Shown: positions 25,099 to 33,030 of the stretch, in pieces
Layout of the letters: every line of letters starts with the position of its first letter
How positions within the stretch are numbered: position 1 is the stretch's first letter
From: Heliomicrobium undosum
Lineage (GTDB): Bacteria; Bacillota; Desulfitobacteriia; Heliobacteriales; Heliobacteriaceae
Direction: 5' to 3'
Length of the DNA stretch: 64,000 bases
Assembly: GCF_009877425.1 (NCBI RefSeq)
Contig: NZ_WXEY01000007.1
Coordinates: forward strand, 112,378 to 176,377
Program-made: the position numbers and the translations under genes
Notes under the pieces: model-generated
What the model was told of the DNA's origin: nothing
Databases searched by the model: none
Seen by the model: only the letters and a program-made list of their open reading frames with translations

Positions 25099-26466
25099 AT
25101 GCTGTGTTGTTCTCATGTTACCGCGCGTCCCCGGCTAGTTGCCGTGTTGATGACCGCCCTGCTCACCCTGTTGGCGCTAGCGATCAAGGTACCCCTTTCA
25201 GAAGCGGCAGATGTCGAACAGATGAAAGCAAGCACTGTCTTTGTCCTCTGCACAAAGGCCAATGGTCAGCAGGGTAACGGCTCAGGTTTCGTCGTCGGCG
25301 GGGGAAAATTCGTGGTCACCAATGCCCACGTGGTCAACGGCTTTACCAGTCAGGGCGATTCCATCGATATCGTCTTGGAGAAAGATCGGACGGTGCGCGC
25401 CCATGTGCTGGTGGCCAATGTGGCCCACAAAGACCTGGCTGTGCTGGAGCTAACGAAGGAGATCAACCGGCCATCCGTCACCTTTGCTCCCGGTGATACC
25501 GTCAAATCGGGCGATAAAGTGCTGGCTATGGGCTTTCCTGCGGCAGCGACAAGCGGCATCGGCAATATTGAGAGCCTGCTAGAAGTCCGCCTCAGCGACG
25601 GGATCATCAGCGGCAAGGATGTCGACACGGAGGGCATCAAGCGGTTCTCCATCACAGCGCCCCTGAATCCCGGCAACTCCGGCGGCCCCTTGTTCAATGA
25701 GCGGGGACATGTGATCGGTGTCAATGTGCAAAAGTCGTTGACGAACGCCGTTGTTGTCAGCCCGGACGGTTCTACAGTGGGCACGCAACGGGTGCCCCTT
25801 GGCGAAGGGATCGCCTGGGCGATTCAAGCGGATGAGTTAATGGTGCTGCTGGATCGCTTGAACATTCCGTACCCAAAAGCCAAATCTCCAAGTGAACCAG
25901 AAGTAGTTCCTGTGCAGCCGGGACCTGATAAATCTCAAGAGCCAACGAACTCAAAGTACGCCATCTTCGCCGGTATTATCGCCCTCATCATCCTCATCGC
26001 CGTCGCCCTTTACATGCACCAGAAAAAATCGTCAATGCAGCGCCCCTCCGTTCCACCGGTTCCCCCCGTCCCTCCCGGGTCGTCGCCGTACGGCGTCCCT
26101 CCTGCCGGGCATCCGGCGCCGGTGATGCCGACAGCGCCGAGAGGGAGACCGATCCTGCGTGGAATCACCGGCGAGTACGCCGGCAGCGTGCTGGAACTGC
26201 GCGAGGGGACGCTGACCATGGGGCGCGACCCGAAGACATGCCAGTTGGTCTTTTCCCCGGAGTCGAAAGACGTGGGACGGATGCATTGCACCGTCCGTTA
26301 TGAGAACGCCAACCAGAACTTCCTGCTTGAAGACGCCAACTCTGTCAACGGCACCTTTCTGATCTCCGGTGAACGCCTGGTTCCCAGAGAGCCGCGCCGC
26401 CTTCGCTCGGGCGATCGTTTTTACCTGAGCACGCAGAAAAACCTCTTTGAAGTCCGTTTGGAGTAA
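25099..26466 (+). CDS. Exported trypsin-like protease with membrane anchor and cytoplasmic FHA domain
   Basis: A 455-aa protein. An N-terminal signal segment (hydrophobic LVAVLMTALLTLLALAI) precedes an S1C/HtrA-like protease domain (~40-260). The full catalytic triad is visible: His in VVTNAHVV, Asp in HKDLAVLEL and Ser in NPGNSGGPLF. There is no PDZ domain. A membrane helix (IFAGIIALIILIAVALYM) near residue 300 and a Pro-rich linker lead to an FHA domain (~350-455) with MGRDPKTCQLVF, GRMHCTV and NSVNGTFL. So a protease outside is tied to a phospho-reader inside; phosphorylation of a cytoplasmic partner could recruit or gate it. It lies six bases after the PP2C gene and six before the next, clearly one operon. 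Confidence 0.92.
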   Translation: MLCCSHVTARPRLVAVLMTALLTLLALAIKVPLSEAADVEQMKASTVFVLCTKANGQQGNGSGFVVGGGKFVVTNAHVVNGFTSQGDSIDIVLEKDRTVRAHVLVANVAHKDLAVLELTKEINRPSVTFAPGDTVKSGDKVLAMGFPAAATSGIGNIESLLEVRLSDGIISGKDVDTEGIKRFSITAPLNPGNSGGPLFNERGHVIGVNVQKSLTNAVVVSPDGSTVGTQRVPLGEGIAWAIQADELMVLLDRLNIPYPKAKSPSEPEVVPVQPGPDKSQEPTNSKYAIFAGIIALIILIAVALYMHQKKSSMQRPSVPPVPPVPPGSSPYGVPPAGHPAPVMPTAPRGRPILRGITGEYAGSVLELREGTLTMGRDPKTCQLVFSPESKDVGRMHCTVRYENANQNFLLEDANSVNGTFLISGERLVPREPRRLRSGDRFYLSTQKNLFEVRLE

Positions 26467-26472
26467 AGACCG

Positions 26473-27210
26473 ATGAACCTGATTACGGCGTTCCTTTCTG
26501 AAAAGGGCGGTCGAAAGGTCAATCAGGACGCCTGCGGCTACCGGGACCTGCCGAAAGGCGGCTGCTGGTTGATCGCCGACGGCTTGGGCGGCCACCGGGG
26601 AGGAGAGATCGCGGCGTCCATCGCTGTGGAGACCATTCTTGGCGCCGTCCCCCGGCAACGGGAGTTTGCGCCGTCTGTCCTCGAAGCCATGGCGGCCCTG
26701 GCGCAACGAGAGATTTGGGCGCGCCAGCAGGCCGACCGGGAAATGGCATCCATGCGGACGACGGTCGTCATCCTTTGGATCCAGGGAGAACAAGCGCTTT
26801 GGGCACATATCGGTGATTCGCGCTTATACTGCTTTCGTCGGGGAGCGCTCATCTCTCAGACGATCGACCACAGCGTTCCCCAGGCGATGGTCGCCGCCGG
26901 GGAGATCAGCAGCGATGAGATTCGGGGGCATGAAGATCGCAACCGCTTGCTGCGCGTGCTCGGTCAAAAAGAAGAGGTCCGCCTTGCTCTCGGAGGACTG
27001 GACGGCCCATTGCTCGCCGGTGACGTCTTTTTGCTCTGTACCGATGGGCTGTGGGAACATGTGACCGAATTGGAGATGGAGATCCTTTTATCCAAATCGG
27101 CTGACCCTCGGGAATGGCTCGATCGCTTGCACATGCGGGTGGTCGAACAGGGTAGGGATGATCGGGACAATTGCTCGGCTTTGGCTGTCTTTGTCGAGAG
27201 GGAGGCGTGA
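26473..27210 (+). CDS. Soluble PP2C Ser/Thr phosphatase
   Basis: A 245-aa single-domain PP2C phosphatase: KVNQDACGYRD, CWLIADGLGGHRGG, TTVVILWIQGEQALWAHIGD, SRLYCFRRG, LLCTDGLWEHV and RDDRDNCSALAVFV. All metal-coordinating aspartates are present. It has no membrane helix, unlike the PP2C at 23.8-25.1 kb, so the cluster has one membrane and one cytoplasmic phosphatase. Spacing is six bases from the protease gene and one base to the following kinase gene. Its natural substrates are likely the autophosphorylated kinases or the FHA-bound partners. Confidence 0.92.
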   Translation: MNLITAFLSEKGGRKVNQDACGYRDLPKGGCWLIADGLGGHRGGEIAASIAVETILGAVPRQREFAPSVLEAMAALAQREIWARQQADREMASMRTTVVILWIQGEQALWAHIGDSRLYCFRRGALISQTIDHSVPQAMVAAGEISSDEIRGHEDRNRLLRVLGQKEEVRLALGGLDGPLLAGDVFLLCTDGLWEHVTELEMEILLSKSADPREWLDRLHMRVVEQGRDDRDNCSALAVFVEREA

Positions 27211-27211
27211 A

Positions 27212-27988
27212 ATGGAAGCAGCCGATTCGCTCTGCCTGGGTTGTTTCGCCAATAACGGGGGCCGATCACCTTGTCCCCACTGCGGCTGGGCGCAAGGGAC
27301 ACCGGCCGGCTCCCCCCTGCACCTGTCTCCGGGAACGATGCTCAATGATCGCTACCTGCTGGGGAAAGTCCTGGGACATGGCGGCTTCGGCGTCACCTAC
27401 CTGGCGTGGGATCTGATGCTGAAGGTAAAACTGGCCATCAAGGAGTACTTGCCCAGGGAACTGGCCACACGCGCGCCGGGACATACCGCCGTCACGATCT
27501 TTTCCAGCGAACGCGGTTTTTCTTTCGAAAAGGGCCTCGAAAGTTTTCTTGATGAGGCCCGCCGGTTGGCCCGTTTCCGGGAACATCCCAATATCGTCGG
27601 CATCCAGGACTTTTTTCGAGCCAACAACACGGCCTATCTGGTGATGAATTACATCGAGGGGATCACATTCCGCGAGTATTTGGAAAGGGCAGGCGGAAAG
27701 CTGCCCTTTTCCGCCGCCCTGGAGATTATGATGCCGGTCATGGACGCCTTGCGGGAGGTGCACGACAACGGGATCCTGCACCGTGACATCAGCCCAGACA
27801 ACATCTACATCTCCACAACCGGCCAGGTAAAAATCCTCGATTTCGGCGCCGCCCGCAACGTCCTCGGGGAATGCAGCCAAAGCCTCTCGGTGGTTTTAAA
27901 GCCGGGCTATGCCCCGGAAGAACAATACCGGACCCGCGGCGAACAAGGACCGGTTCCATATTCAGCAAGGCGCCGGTGGTGCTCGTAG
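27212..27988 (+). pseudogene. Truncated zinc-ribbon Ser/Thr kinase (3' end lost at a deletion junction)
   Basis: A 258-aa product. It starts with a zinc ribbon (CLGCFANNGGRSPCPHCG), then a Hanks-type kinase domain: glycine loop LGHGGFGVTYLA, VAIK-type Lys in LAIKEYLPRELATRA, HRDISPDNIYI, DFGAA and the activation segment GYAPEEQY. Homology to the intact kinase at 28140 stops right after RTRGEQGP. The remaining ten residues (VPYSARRRWCS) are an out-of-frame reading of an amidase gene tail. Helices F to I of the C-lobe are therefore missing, so kinase activity is doubtful although the catalytic motifs are present. The start at 27212 follows GGGAGG, one base after the PP2C stop. It may still be made as a decoy or scaffold, but decay by deletion is the simplest reading. 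Confidence 0.85.
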
Positions 27989-28113
27989 AAATGGTTTTTC
28001 TAACCAATAAAAAAGACGCCCAGTGGATTCAGAGCGCCGAAGGTCAGGAAAAAATGGCTGAATCGCTGGAACGGGGCGTTCTTCACTACATTCGTTCCCT
28101 AAAGGAACGGTAA
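27952..28113 (+). pseudogene. C-terminal remnant of an N-acetylmuramoyl-L-alanine amidase
   Basis: In the +1-shifted frame the sequence reads FSKAPVVLVEMVFLTNKKDA followed by QWIQSAEGQEKMAESLERGV and ends LKER-stop at 28113. This is the typical C-terminal strand-helix end of Amidase_3 cell-wall amidases (LVEMGFLTN...). Everything 5' of it is replaced by kinase sequence, with the junction near 27950. It has no ribosome site of its own, so it marks a deletion that removed the kinase 3' part and the amidase 5' part. Confidence 0.75.
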
Positions 28114-28139
28114 GTCCGTGAAAATGGGAGGGAAGAGCC

Positions 28140-29864
28140 GTGGCGCCCAAGCGTTGTTTGGGTTGTTTTACCCGTGAGGTCGAATCAGGGGCTTGTCCGG
28201 CCTGCGGTTATCTGGTGGGCGCATCACCGGAGTCGCCCTTGTACCTGCAACCGGGGACCATGTTGAACGAGAGATATCAGATCGGACAAGTGCTCGGACA
28301 CGGTGGCTTTGGCATCACCTACATCGGATACGACAACACGCTGAACACGCGCGTAGCGGTGAAGGAATACCTGCCGCGCGACCTCGCCACCCGCGCCACC
28401 GGCAGGTTTCAGGTAACCGCCTATACCGGTGAACTCACCGGCTTTTTCGAGTACGGATTGAACAAGTTTTTAGATGAGGCGCGCGCCTTGGCCCAGTTTT
28501 CCGATCATCCCTGCATCGTCTCCGTTCAGGACTTTTTTATGGCCAACGGCACCGCTTACCTTGTGATGCGCTATCTGGATGGCGTCACCTTCAAAGAGTA
28601 CCTTGCCCAGCAGGGCGGCTCGATCCCCGTTGACACCGCCATCAAAATCATGAACCCGGTCATGGATGCCTTAAGGGAGGTTCATGGCGCCGATCTTCTC
28701 CATCGTGATATCAGTCCCGACAACATCTTCATCACCACGACCCGGCAGGTCAAGGTCCTCGACTTCGGCGCGGCCCGCAGCGCCCTTGGGGCGCACAGCC
28801 GCAGCCTTTCCGTCGTTTTAAAACCCGGCTACTCGCCGGAGGAACAGTACCGATCAAAAGGGAACCAGGGGCCCTGGACAGACGTGTATGCCGTTGCCGC
28901 CACCCTGTATCGCGCCATCACCGGTGTGCTTCCGCCGGAGGCGCTGGACCGGGCCAATCAGGATACATTGCTGCGACCGGCCCACTTCCAACCGGCCATC
29001 TCTCCCCAGATCGAGGCTGCCTTGTTGAAAGCGCTGGCGGTTCGGGTCACTGATCGGTTCCAGACAATGAAGGAGTTTCAGGACGCCTTGCATGGAATTC
29101 CACCGGTGAGCGTTCCAAATCCCAGCGATTGGAATCTTCCGTACCCGAACGTCCCCCCCGGAGGTCAAGCGATTCAGCCGTCGCCTACCCCATCTAAGTG
29201 GTTGTGGATCGCGGCTACGGCGGCGGCAATCCTAATCTTCAGCCTTGTCATCCTCCATGTCCATAGAGGAAACTCGTCAACGGTTGCTGCCGGAACGCAA
29301 ATAGATATAAAGAATGTGGAAAGTTCCGGAGCTTCAGATGGGGGTAACACGGGAAAGCCTAACATTAACGGGGTTAACACGGGATCGAAAGGCGCTGACC
29401 AAGGGGCAAAACAAGCGGACCCACCGCCTCCGCCTCCTCCCCCAAAAAAATACGATGATTTTTTCAACACGATGGATTCCCTTATAAGAGAGATGGAACA
29501 AGCGCGAACTGACCTAAATAAGGCAGTCATAGGCAAAGAAGCCCAGGGCGGCAGTTGGGAAGAACTTGAGGGGGCGCTCCGGGACGGCATCGCGATCCGC
29601 CGTTCACTCCGTGAACAGGTGAAAAATCTGTCTGCGCCGGGTGAACTGGAATACCTGAAAGATAAGTTCCGCGATTATCTGGACAATGGGATTGAATACT
29701 GCAGGCGGATGGAGTCTTACGTCAGTTATGGAAAAAGGGGAGACGAGAGCCGGAGTACCGAAGTGCGCGAGGATGCCCGGAGCTTTAACCGTCAGGTGGC
29801 TGCCCTTTATAGCGATGCCACCGCAGAATACAAGTCGAAACGAGACACCCTGGCAGGCCGGTAA
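28140..29864 (+). CDS. Membrane Ser/Thr protein kinase with N-terminal zinc ribbon
   Basis: A 574-aa protein starting at GTG 28140 after GGGAGGGA. Order: zinc ribbon (CLGCFTREVESGACPACGY, residues ~6-24), Hanks-type kinase domain (~42-310) with VLGHGGFGITYIG, VAVKEYLPRDLATRA, LLHRDISPDNIFI, VLDFGAARS and the activation segment GYSPEEQYRSKG, a membrane helix (WLWIAATAAAILIFSLVIL) near residue 357, and an exported C-terminal part of ~190 residues. That part has a Pro run, then a helical, charged domain. All catalytic motifs are intact. The EYLP-type Lys motif puts it in the group found with FHA, vWA and PP2C genes. As the only complete kinase of the cluster, it probably phosphorylates the threonines read by the three FHA proteins. 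It is a tandem paralogue of the truncated kinase. Confidence 0.92.
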   Translation: MAPKRCLGCFTREVESGACPACGYLVGASPESPLYLQPGTMLNERYQIGQVLGHGGFGITYIGYDNTLNTRVAVKEYLPRDLATRATGRFQVTAYTGELTGFFEYGLNKFLDEARALAQFSDHPCIVSVQDFFMANGTAYLVMRYLDGVTFKEYLAQQGGSIPVDTAIKIMNPVMDALREVHGADLLHRDISPDNIFITTTRQVKVLDFGAARSALGAHSRSLSVVLKPGYSPEEQYRSKGNQGPWTDVYAVAATLYRAITGVLPPEALDRANQDTLLRPAHFQPAISPQIEAALLKALAVRVTDRFQTMKEFQDALHGIPPVSVPNPSDWNLPYPNVPPGGQAIQPSPTPSKWLWIAATAAAILIFSLVILHVHRGNSSTVAAGTQIDIKNVESSGASDGGNTGKPNINGVNTGSKGADQGAKQADPPPPPPPPKKYDDFFNTMDSLIREMEQARTDLNKAVIGKEAQGGSWEELEGALRDGIAIRRSLREQVKNLSAPGELEYLKDKFRDYLDNGIEYCRRMESYVSYGKRGDESRSTEVREDARSFNRQVAALYSDATAEYKSKRDTLAGR

Positions 29865-29960
29865 TGGATAGAAAAGCACGGGCCAATTACCCGCGCGTCA
29901 TCGCCCGCTATATGTGGAGAAACAGCCACACGGGCAGAACCGCAAATAAAGCCCATCAGA

Positions 29961-30041
29961 ATGCGGCATGTCTTTGTCAACGGCTGCCTTGTCATCGACG
30001 AGGGCAAAGTGAAGCCTGTGAAAGCAGGCCAGTGGCTGTGA
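29961..30041 (+). pseudogene. Short C-terminal remnant resembling an amidohydrolase
   Basis: The frame reads MRHVFVNGCLVIDEGKVKPV then KAGQWL-stop, 26 codons. The VFVNG-LVID-GK-AGQ pattern is that of the C-terminal beta-sheet end of D-aminoacylase/dihydroorotase-like amidohydrolases. No upstream domain and no ribosome site exist. The rest of 29865-30100 shows nothing else I recognise. Confidence 0.45.
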
Positions 30042-30101
30042 CAGGACAACAAAAATAAAAAAGGGGATGGCAAATTTTCGATTGTCTTTACAAGAACAGG
30101 C

Positions 30102-30152
30102 TTGACAGTCATAGTGTTGAGGCGTATACTTCTAAATGAAAATGGTTCTCAA
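30102..30152 (+). promoter_or_regulatory. sigma-A promoter overlapped by a Fur-box-like operator
   Basis: TTGACA (30102-30107) and TATACT (30125-30130) are exactly 17 nt apart. TGAAAATGGTTCTCA (about 30137-30151) fits the 7-1-7 inverted-repeat form of the Fur box (TGATAAT-N-ATTATCA) at most positions and lies at the expected transcription start. Iron-dependent repression of the small gene downstream is likely. Confidence 0.65.
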
Positions 30153-30182
30153 CGAACCGCCCGACGAAAGGATGGATGCAAC

Positions 30183-30305
30183 ATGTTCGAATGGTTCTTC
30201 ACTGATGACATCGCCCAACACAAGATGGAGCAGATGCTTAAGGTCAAATCGCTGGAAACGTCCCAGATCTCGGAACTGAAAAAGCCCTGGAAATTCGGGA
30301 GTTAA
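30183..30305 (+). CDS. 40-aa protein behind a Fur-type promoter
   Basis: The product starts MFEWFFTDDIAQHKMEQMLK and ends KPWKFGS. It has an aromatic N-terminus, an amphipathic helix and a basic C-terminus; I know no family for it. AAAGGATGG precedes the ATG at a useful distance, a strong promoter with a Fur-like box lies just upstream, and a terminator follows at 30342-30384. That complete transcription-unit architecture makes a real gene likely despite the size. A role in iron limitation is inferred only from the operator. Confidence 0.65.
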   Translation: MFEWFFTDDIAQHKMEQMLKVKSLETSQISELKKPWKFGS

Positions 30306-30341
30306 CCAGCGAAACAGCGGAATAACCGTTGTATGAACATA

Positions 30342-30384
30342 AGAGGAGGCCGCCCATCGATATGATGGAGCAGCCTCCTCTTTC
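30342..30384 (+). terminator. Terminator after the small Fur-type gene
   Basis: AGAGGAGGC pairs perfectly with GCCTCCTCT around a 22-nt loop, followed by TTTC. It can also serve the convergent cheY-like gene ending at 30406. Confidence 0.75.
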
Positions 30385-30405
30385 TATGTGACGTCTCTAT
30401 GGTGC

Positions 30406-30765
30406 CTATCCGAGGGCGTTCCCGACAGTTTTTAGCACCCTTTCCCGTTGGAAAGGCTTGACGATGAAGTCCTTGGCGCCGGCGGTGATCGCTTCGACCA
30501 CCATCGATTGCTGGCCCATGGCGCTGCACATGACGATTTTGGCATTCGGATCGAGGACCTTGATCGCCCTTACGGCGCTGATGCCGTCCATATCGGGCAT
30601 GGTGATGTCCATGGTGGCCAGATCCGGAGCAGTCTCCTTCCAGAGTCGCACCGCTTCCCCTCCATTGGGGGCTTCCATCACATCATAGCCGGCATCTTCC
30701 AGCATCTTTCGCAAAGTCATCCGCATAAACGCGGCGTCATCGACGATGAGGATTCTCTTTTTCAA
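30406..30765 (-). CDS. CheY-like single-domain response regulator
   Basis: A 119-aa receiver: RILIVDDAAFMRMTLRKML with the acidic pocket, phospho-acceptor Asp in ATMDITMPDMDG, Thr/Ser region IVMCSAMGQQSMV and Lys in DFIVKPFQ. It has no output domain. TTG at 30765 is taken as start because AAGGAGG lies eight bases upstream; an ATG at 30783 overlaps that site. It matches CheY proteins that control flagellar motors or chemotaxis-like pathways. No kinase is adjacent; the PocR chemoreceptor-like protein at 19-20 kb is the nearest plausible pathway member. Confidence 0.92.
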   Translation of the reverse strand: MKKRILIVDDAAFMRMTLRKMLEDAGYDVMEAPNGGEAVRLWKETAPDLATMDITMPDMDGISAVRAIKVLDPNAKIVMCSAMGQQSMVVEAITAGAKDFIVKPFQRERVLKTVGNALG

Positions 30766-30969
30766 CAGCGTGCCCTCCTTCATGATGTCTACAAAAAGGT
30801 AGTGGTAGGGAATGGCAGAACCTGCGAATCGTGAACGAGATGGCATAAGGGAAAGCGCTTTTTGTGCAAAAAAATGCGCAATATATTAATTAATTATAAA
30901 ATAGGCTATGCTCATCGTCAATCGATCCATCGAAAAGCCTGTCGCCTCATCGTCGCTTCAACTGTTGCT

Positions 30970-32610
30970 TTATCGCGAGCCCTTTTCCAGCGCAGGTTCA
31001 ATCCCTTCCTGCCGCTCCCGTTCCTGTTCTCTTTCTCCGCCGGTGGAACGTCCCCTGCCCGCGACGGCCCGTCGGGACACCCGGATGGCGGGGAGGAAGA
31101 GCGTGACAAGAAAACTAAGAAAGGTGGCGAGGGCTGCTGTCCAGAAGACGGCATGGATCGACACCGCCAGGGAGGACTTGATCACCGGTTCGATGAGGGA
31201 GCGGAAGGTTTCCGGCATCCGTGCCATCACATCGCCCTGAAGCAGCATCGCATAGAGCGACTGGGGGTTTGTCTCTAGGAGTGATCGGATCGGCTCGACG
31301 GCGGGGCGGGCGGCGGCGGGTGCGCCGTTAAGCAGGGGCAGCAATTCCTGCCGGAGCGACTGCCCCGAAACCTGGTTCATCACCGTGCCGAAGAGCGCCA
31401 CCCCGAAGGTGCCGCCGATGGAGCGAAAAAATTGCCCCGAGGCGGTGACCGCGCCGAGGAGGTGGCGGGGAAAGATCTCCTGTAGGGCGATGGTCAGCAC
31501 CGGCATGACCAGGCCCAGGCCGAAACCGATGATCACCAGATACAATGACGCCGTCCAGCGGGTGGCGCCGAGGCCCAGTGTAGTCACCAGCAGGAGGCCT
31601 GCCGTCAGCACAGACAGGCCGCCGAGTATCTGCGGTTTTACGCCAAGGCGCAGCAGCGCTCGACCCCCCAGCGTGCTGGCCACGACCATAGACAGCATCA
31701 TCGGCGTCATCGCCGTCCCGGCGCCGGAGGCCGACACGCCGATAACACCCTGCATGAACAGGGGCATAAACATGATGGCGCCGAACATGCCCATGGTCAT
31801 CAGAAAGCCGATTAGGTTGAGGAGCACATAGGAGCGGTTGCGGAAGAGGGAGAGCGGGAGGATCGGTTCCTCGGCGGTCTTTTCGGCTCGGAGAAAAAGG
31901 ATAAGGAAGAGGGCGAAGCTGGCGAACAAGCCGGCGATCTGCCAGGAGAGCCAGGGGTAGTCCGTTCCGCCGAAAGTCAGCGCCAGCAACAGGCTGACCA
32001 TGGCGATGGTGAAGGTGATGATGCCGGAATAATCGATACGGGCTTCCCCCCGGAACTTTTCGCCGCGCAGGCCAAGGGCGATGAAGAGCGCTGCCAACAG
32101 ACCGAAGGGCAGGTTGATGTAGAAAACCCACTGCCAGGCCAGGTGATCGACAAACCAGCCGCCGACCTGGGGGCCGATGATCGACGAGAGGCCGAAGATG
32201 CCGCCGAAGACGCCCTGGAACTTGGCCCGTTCCTCACCGGTGAAGATGTCGCCGATGATGATCATGGCCATGGGCATCATCACCCCGCCACCAATCCCCT
32301 GGAGGGCGCGATAGAGGATGAGTTGCTCCATGGAACCGGCGAGGCCGCAGAGGGCAGACGCCGTCATAAAGACACCGAGGCCGAAGAGATAGACCGGTTT
32401 GCGCCCGAATTGATCGGCCAGCTTCCCGGCGATGGGCACGACGATGGTGGAACTGAGCATGTAGGCCGTGGCCAGCCAGGCCATCAACTGAAAACCGCCC
32501 AGTTGGGCGATGATGGTCGGCATGGCTGTCGATGTGACCGTCTGGTCGAGAGCGCCGAAGAACATGGCTAGGAAGAGGCCGAGCAGCAGGAGAGTCCGGT
32601 TTTTGTTCAT
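30970..32610 (-). CDS. MFS multidrug exporter, DHA2 (EmrB/QacA) family
   Basis: A 546-aa transporter with 14 predicted membrane helices. The antiporter signature GKLADQFGRKPVYLFGLG follows helix 2, the N-terminal LGLFLAMFFGALDQTVTSTA carries the conserved Asp of DHA2 exporters, and helix 5 motif C-like sequence GGGVMMPMAMIIIGD is present. It should export hydrophobic or cationic drugs in exchange for protons. ATG at 32610 is preferred to GTG at 32628. There is no adjacent regulator. The C-terminus has a basic, Arg-rich tail (RAVAGRGRSTGGEREQERER). Confidence 0.92.
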   Translation of the reverse strand: MNKNRTLLLLGLFLAMFFGALDQTVTSTAMPTIIAQLGGFQLMAWLATAYMLSSTIVVPIAGKLADQFGRKPVYLFGLGVFMTASALCGLAGSMEQLILYRALQGIGGGVMMPMAMIIIGDIFTGEERAKFQGVFGGIFGLSSIIGPQVGGWFVDHLAWQWVFYINLPFGLLAALFIALGLRGEKFRGEARIDYSGIITFTIAMVSLLLALTFGGTDYPWLSWQIAGLFASFALFLILFLRAEKTAEEPILPLSLFRNRSYVLLNLIGFLMTMGMFGAIMFMPLFMQGVIGVSASGAGTAMTPMMLSMVVASTLGGRALLRLGVKPQILGGLSVLTAGLLLVTTLGLGATRWTASLYLVIIGFGLGLVMPVLTIALQEIFPRHLLGAVTASGQFFRSIGGTFGVALFGTVMNQVSGQSLRQELLPLLNGAPAAARPAVEPIRSLLETNPQSLYAMLLQGDVMARMPETFRSLIEPVIKSSLAVSIHAVFWTAALATFLSFLVTLFLPAIRVSRRAVAGRGRSTGGEREQERERQEGIEPALEKGSR

Positions 32611-33030
32611 TCTAGTGATCCCGCCCACCTTTCTCGTACGGAAAAAACGACGGATAAAAAACGCCGGCTGAAAAAAGTACCAGTGACGGATCCCGAGAGA
32701 GTTACTGAAGGGTTAAAGAATGGAACAGAAGCGAGCGTAGCTTTACTGTCCGTCAAATTACCTCCTGCTATGCGCCGCAGGTGGTTAAGTGATGGAAGGG
32801 AGAATATGGCTAACATCACGGCAAAATGACGAGAGGGGCGCGCGTAAACGGGCATCCACGGCAACCGGCGGCAAGGGTGAGCATAAACGAATGTCAGGGT
32901 AGGGAGGATTGAGCAGACGGTGATCCGGTAAGAGGGGTAATGAAAAGGTTAGGCTAGGGGAAAGGTAAAATCGGAGAAAACAGGAAGGCATGATAGAAAA
33001 CACTAGGTGTGCCCTGCAAGGGGGCGAATC
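32611..33030. other. 420-bp intergenic region, no gene
   Basis: This stretch separates the divergent MFS and germination genes. I see no protein-coding frame with a ribosome site and no strong hairpin. The only signal is a weak match to a forespore (sigma-G) promoter, GTAAAA (32965-32970) with CATGATA (32989-32995) at 18 nt, in the right place for the germination operon. Confidence 0.4.

Noticed and set aside
21567..29864. Type VI secretion locus
   Set aside because: FHA, PP2C and kinase genes occur with T6SS, but no tube, sheath, baseplate or TssJLM genes are present.
29864..30058. 64-codon plus-strand frame after the kinase
   Set aside because: It has no ribosome site of quality, its composition is not protein-like, and the recognisable amidohydrolase tail is in a different frame.
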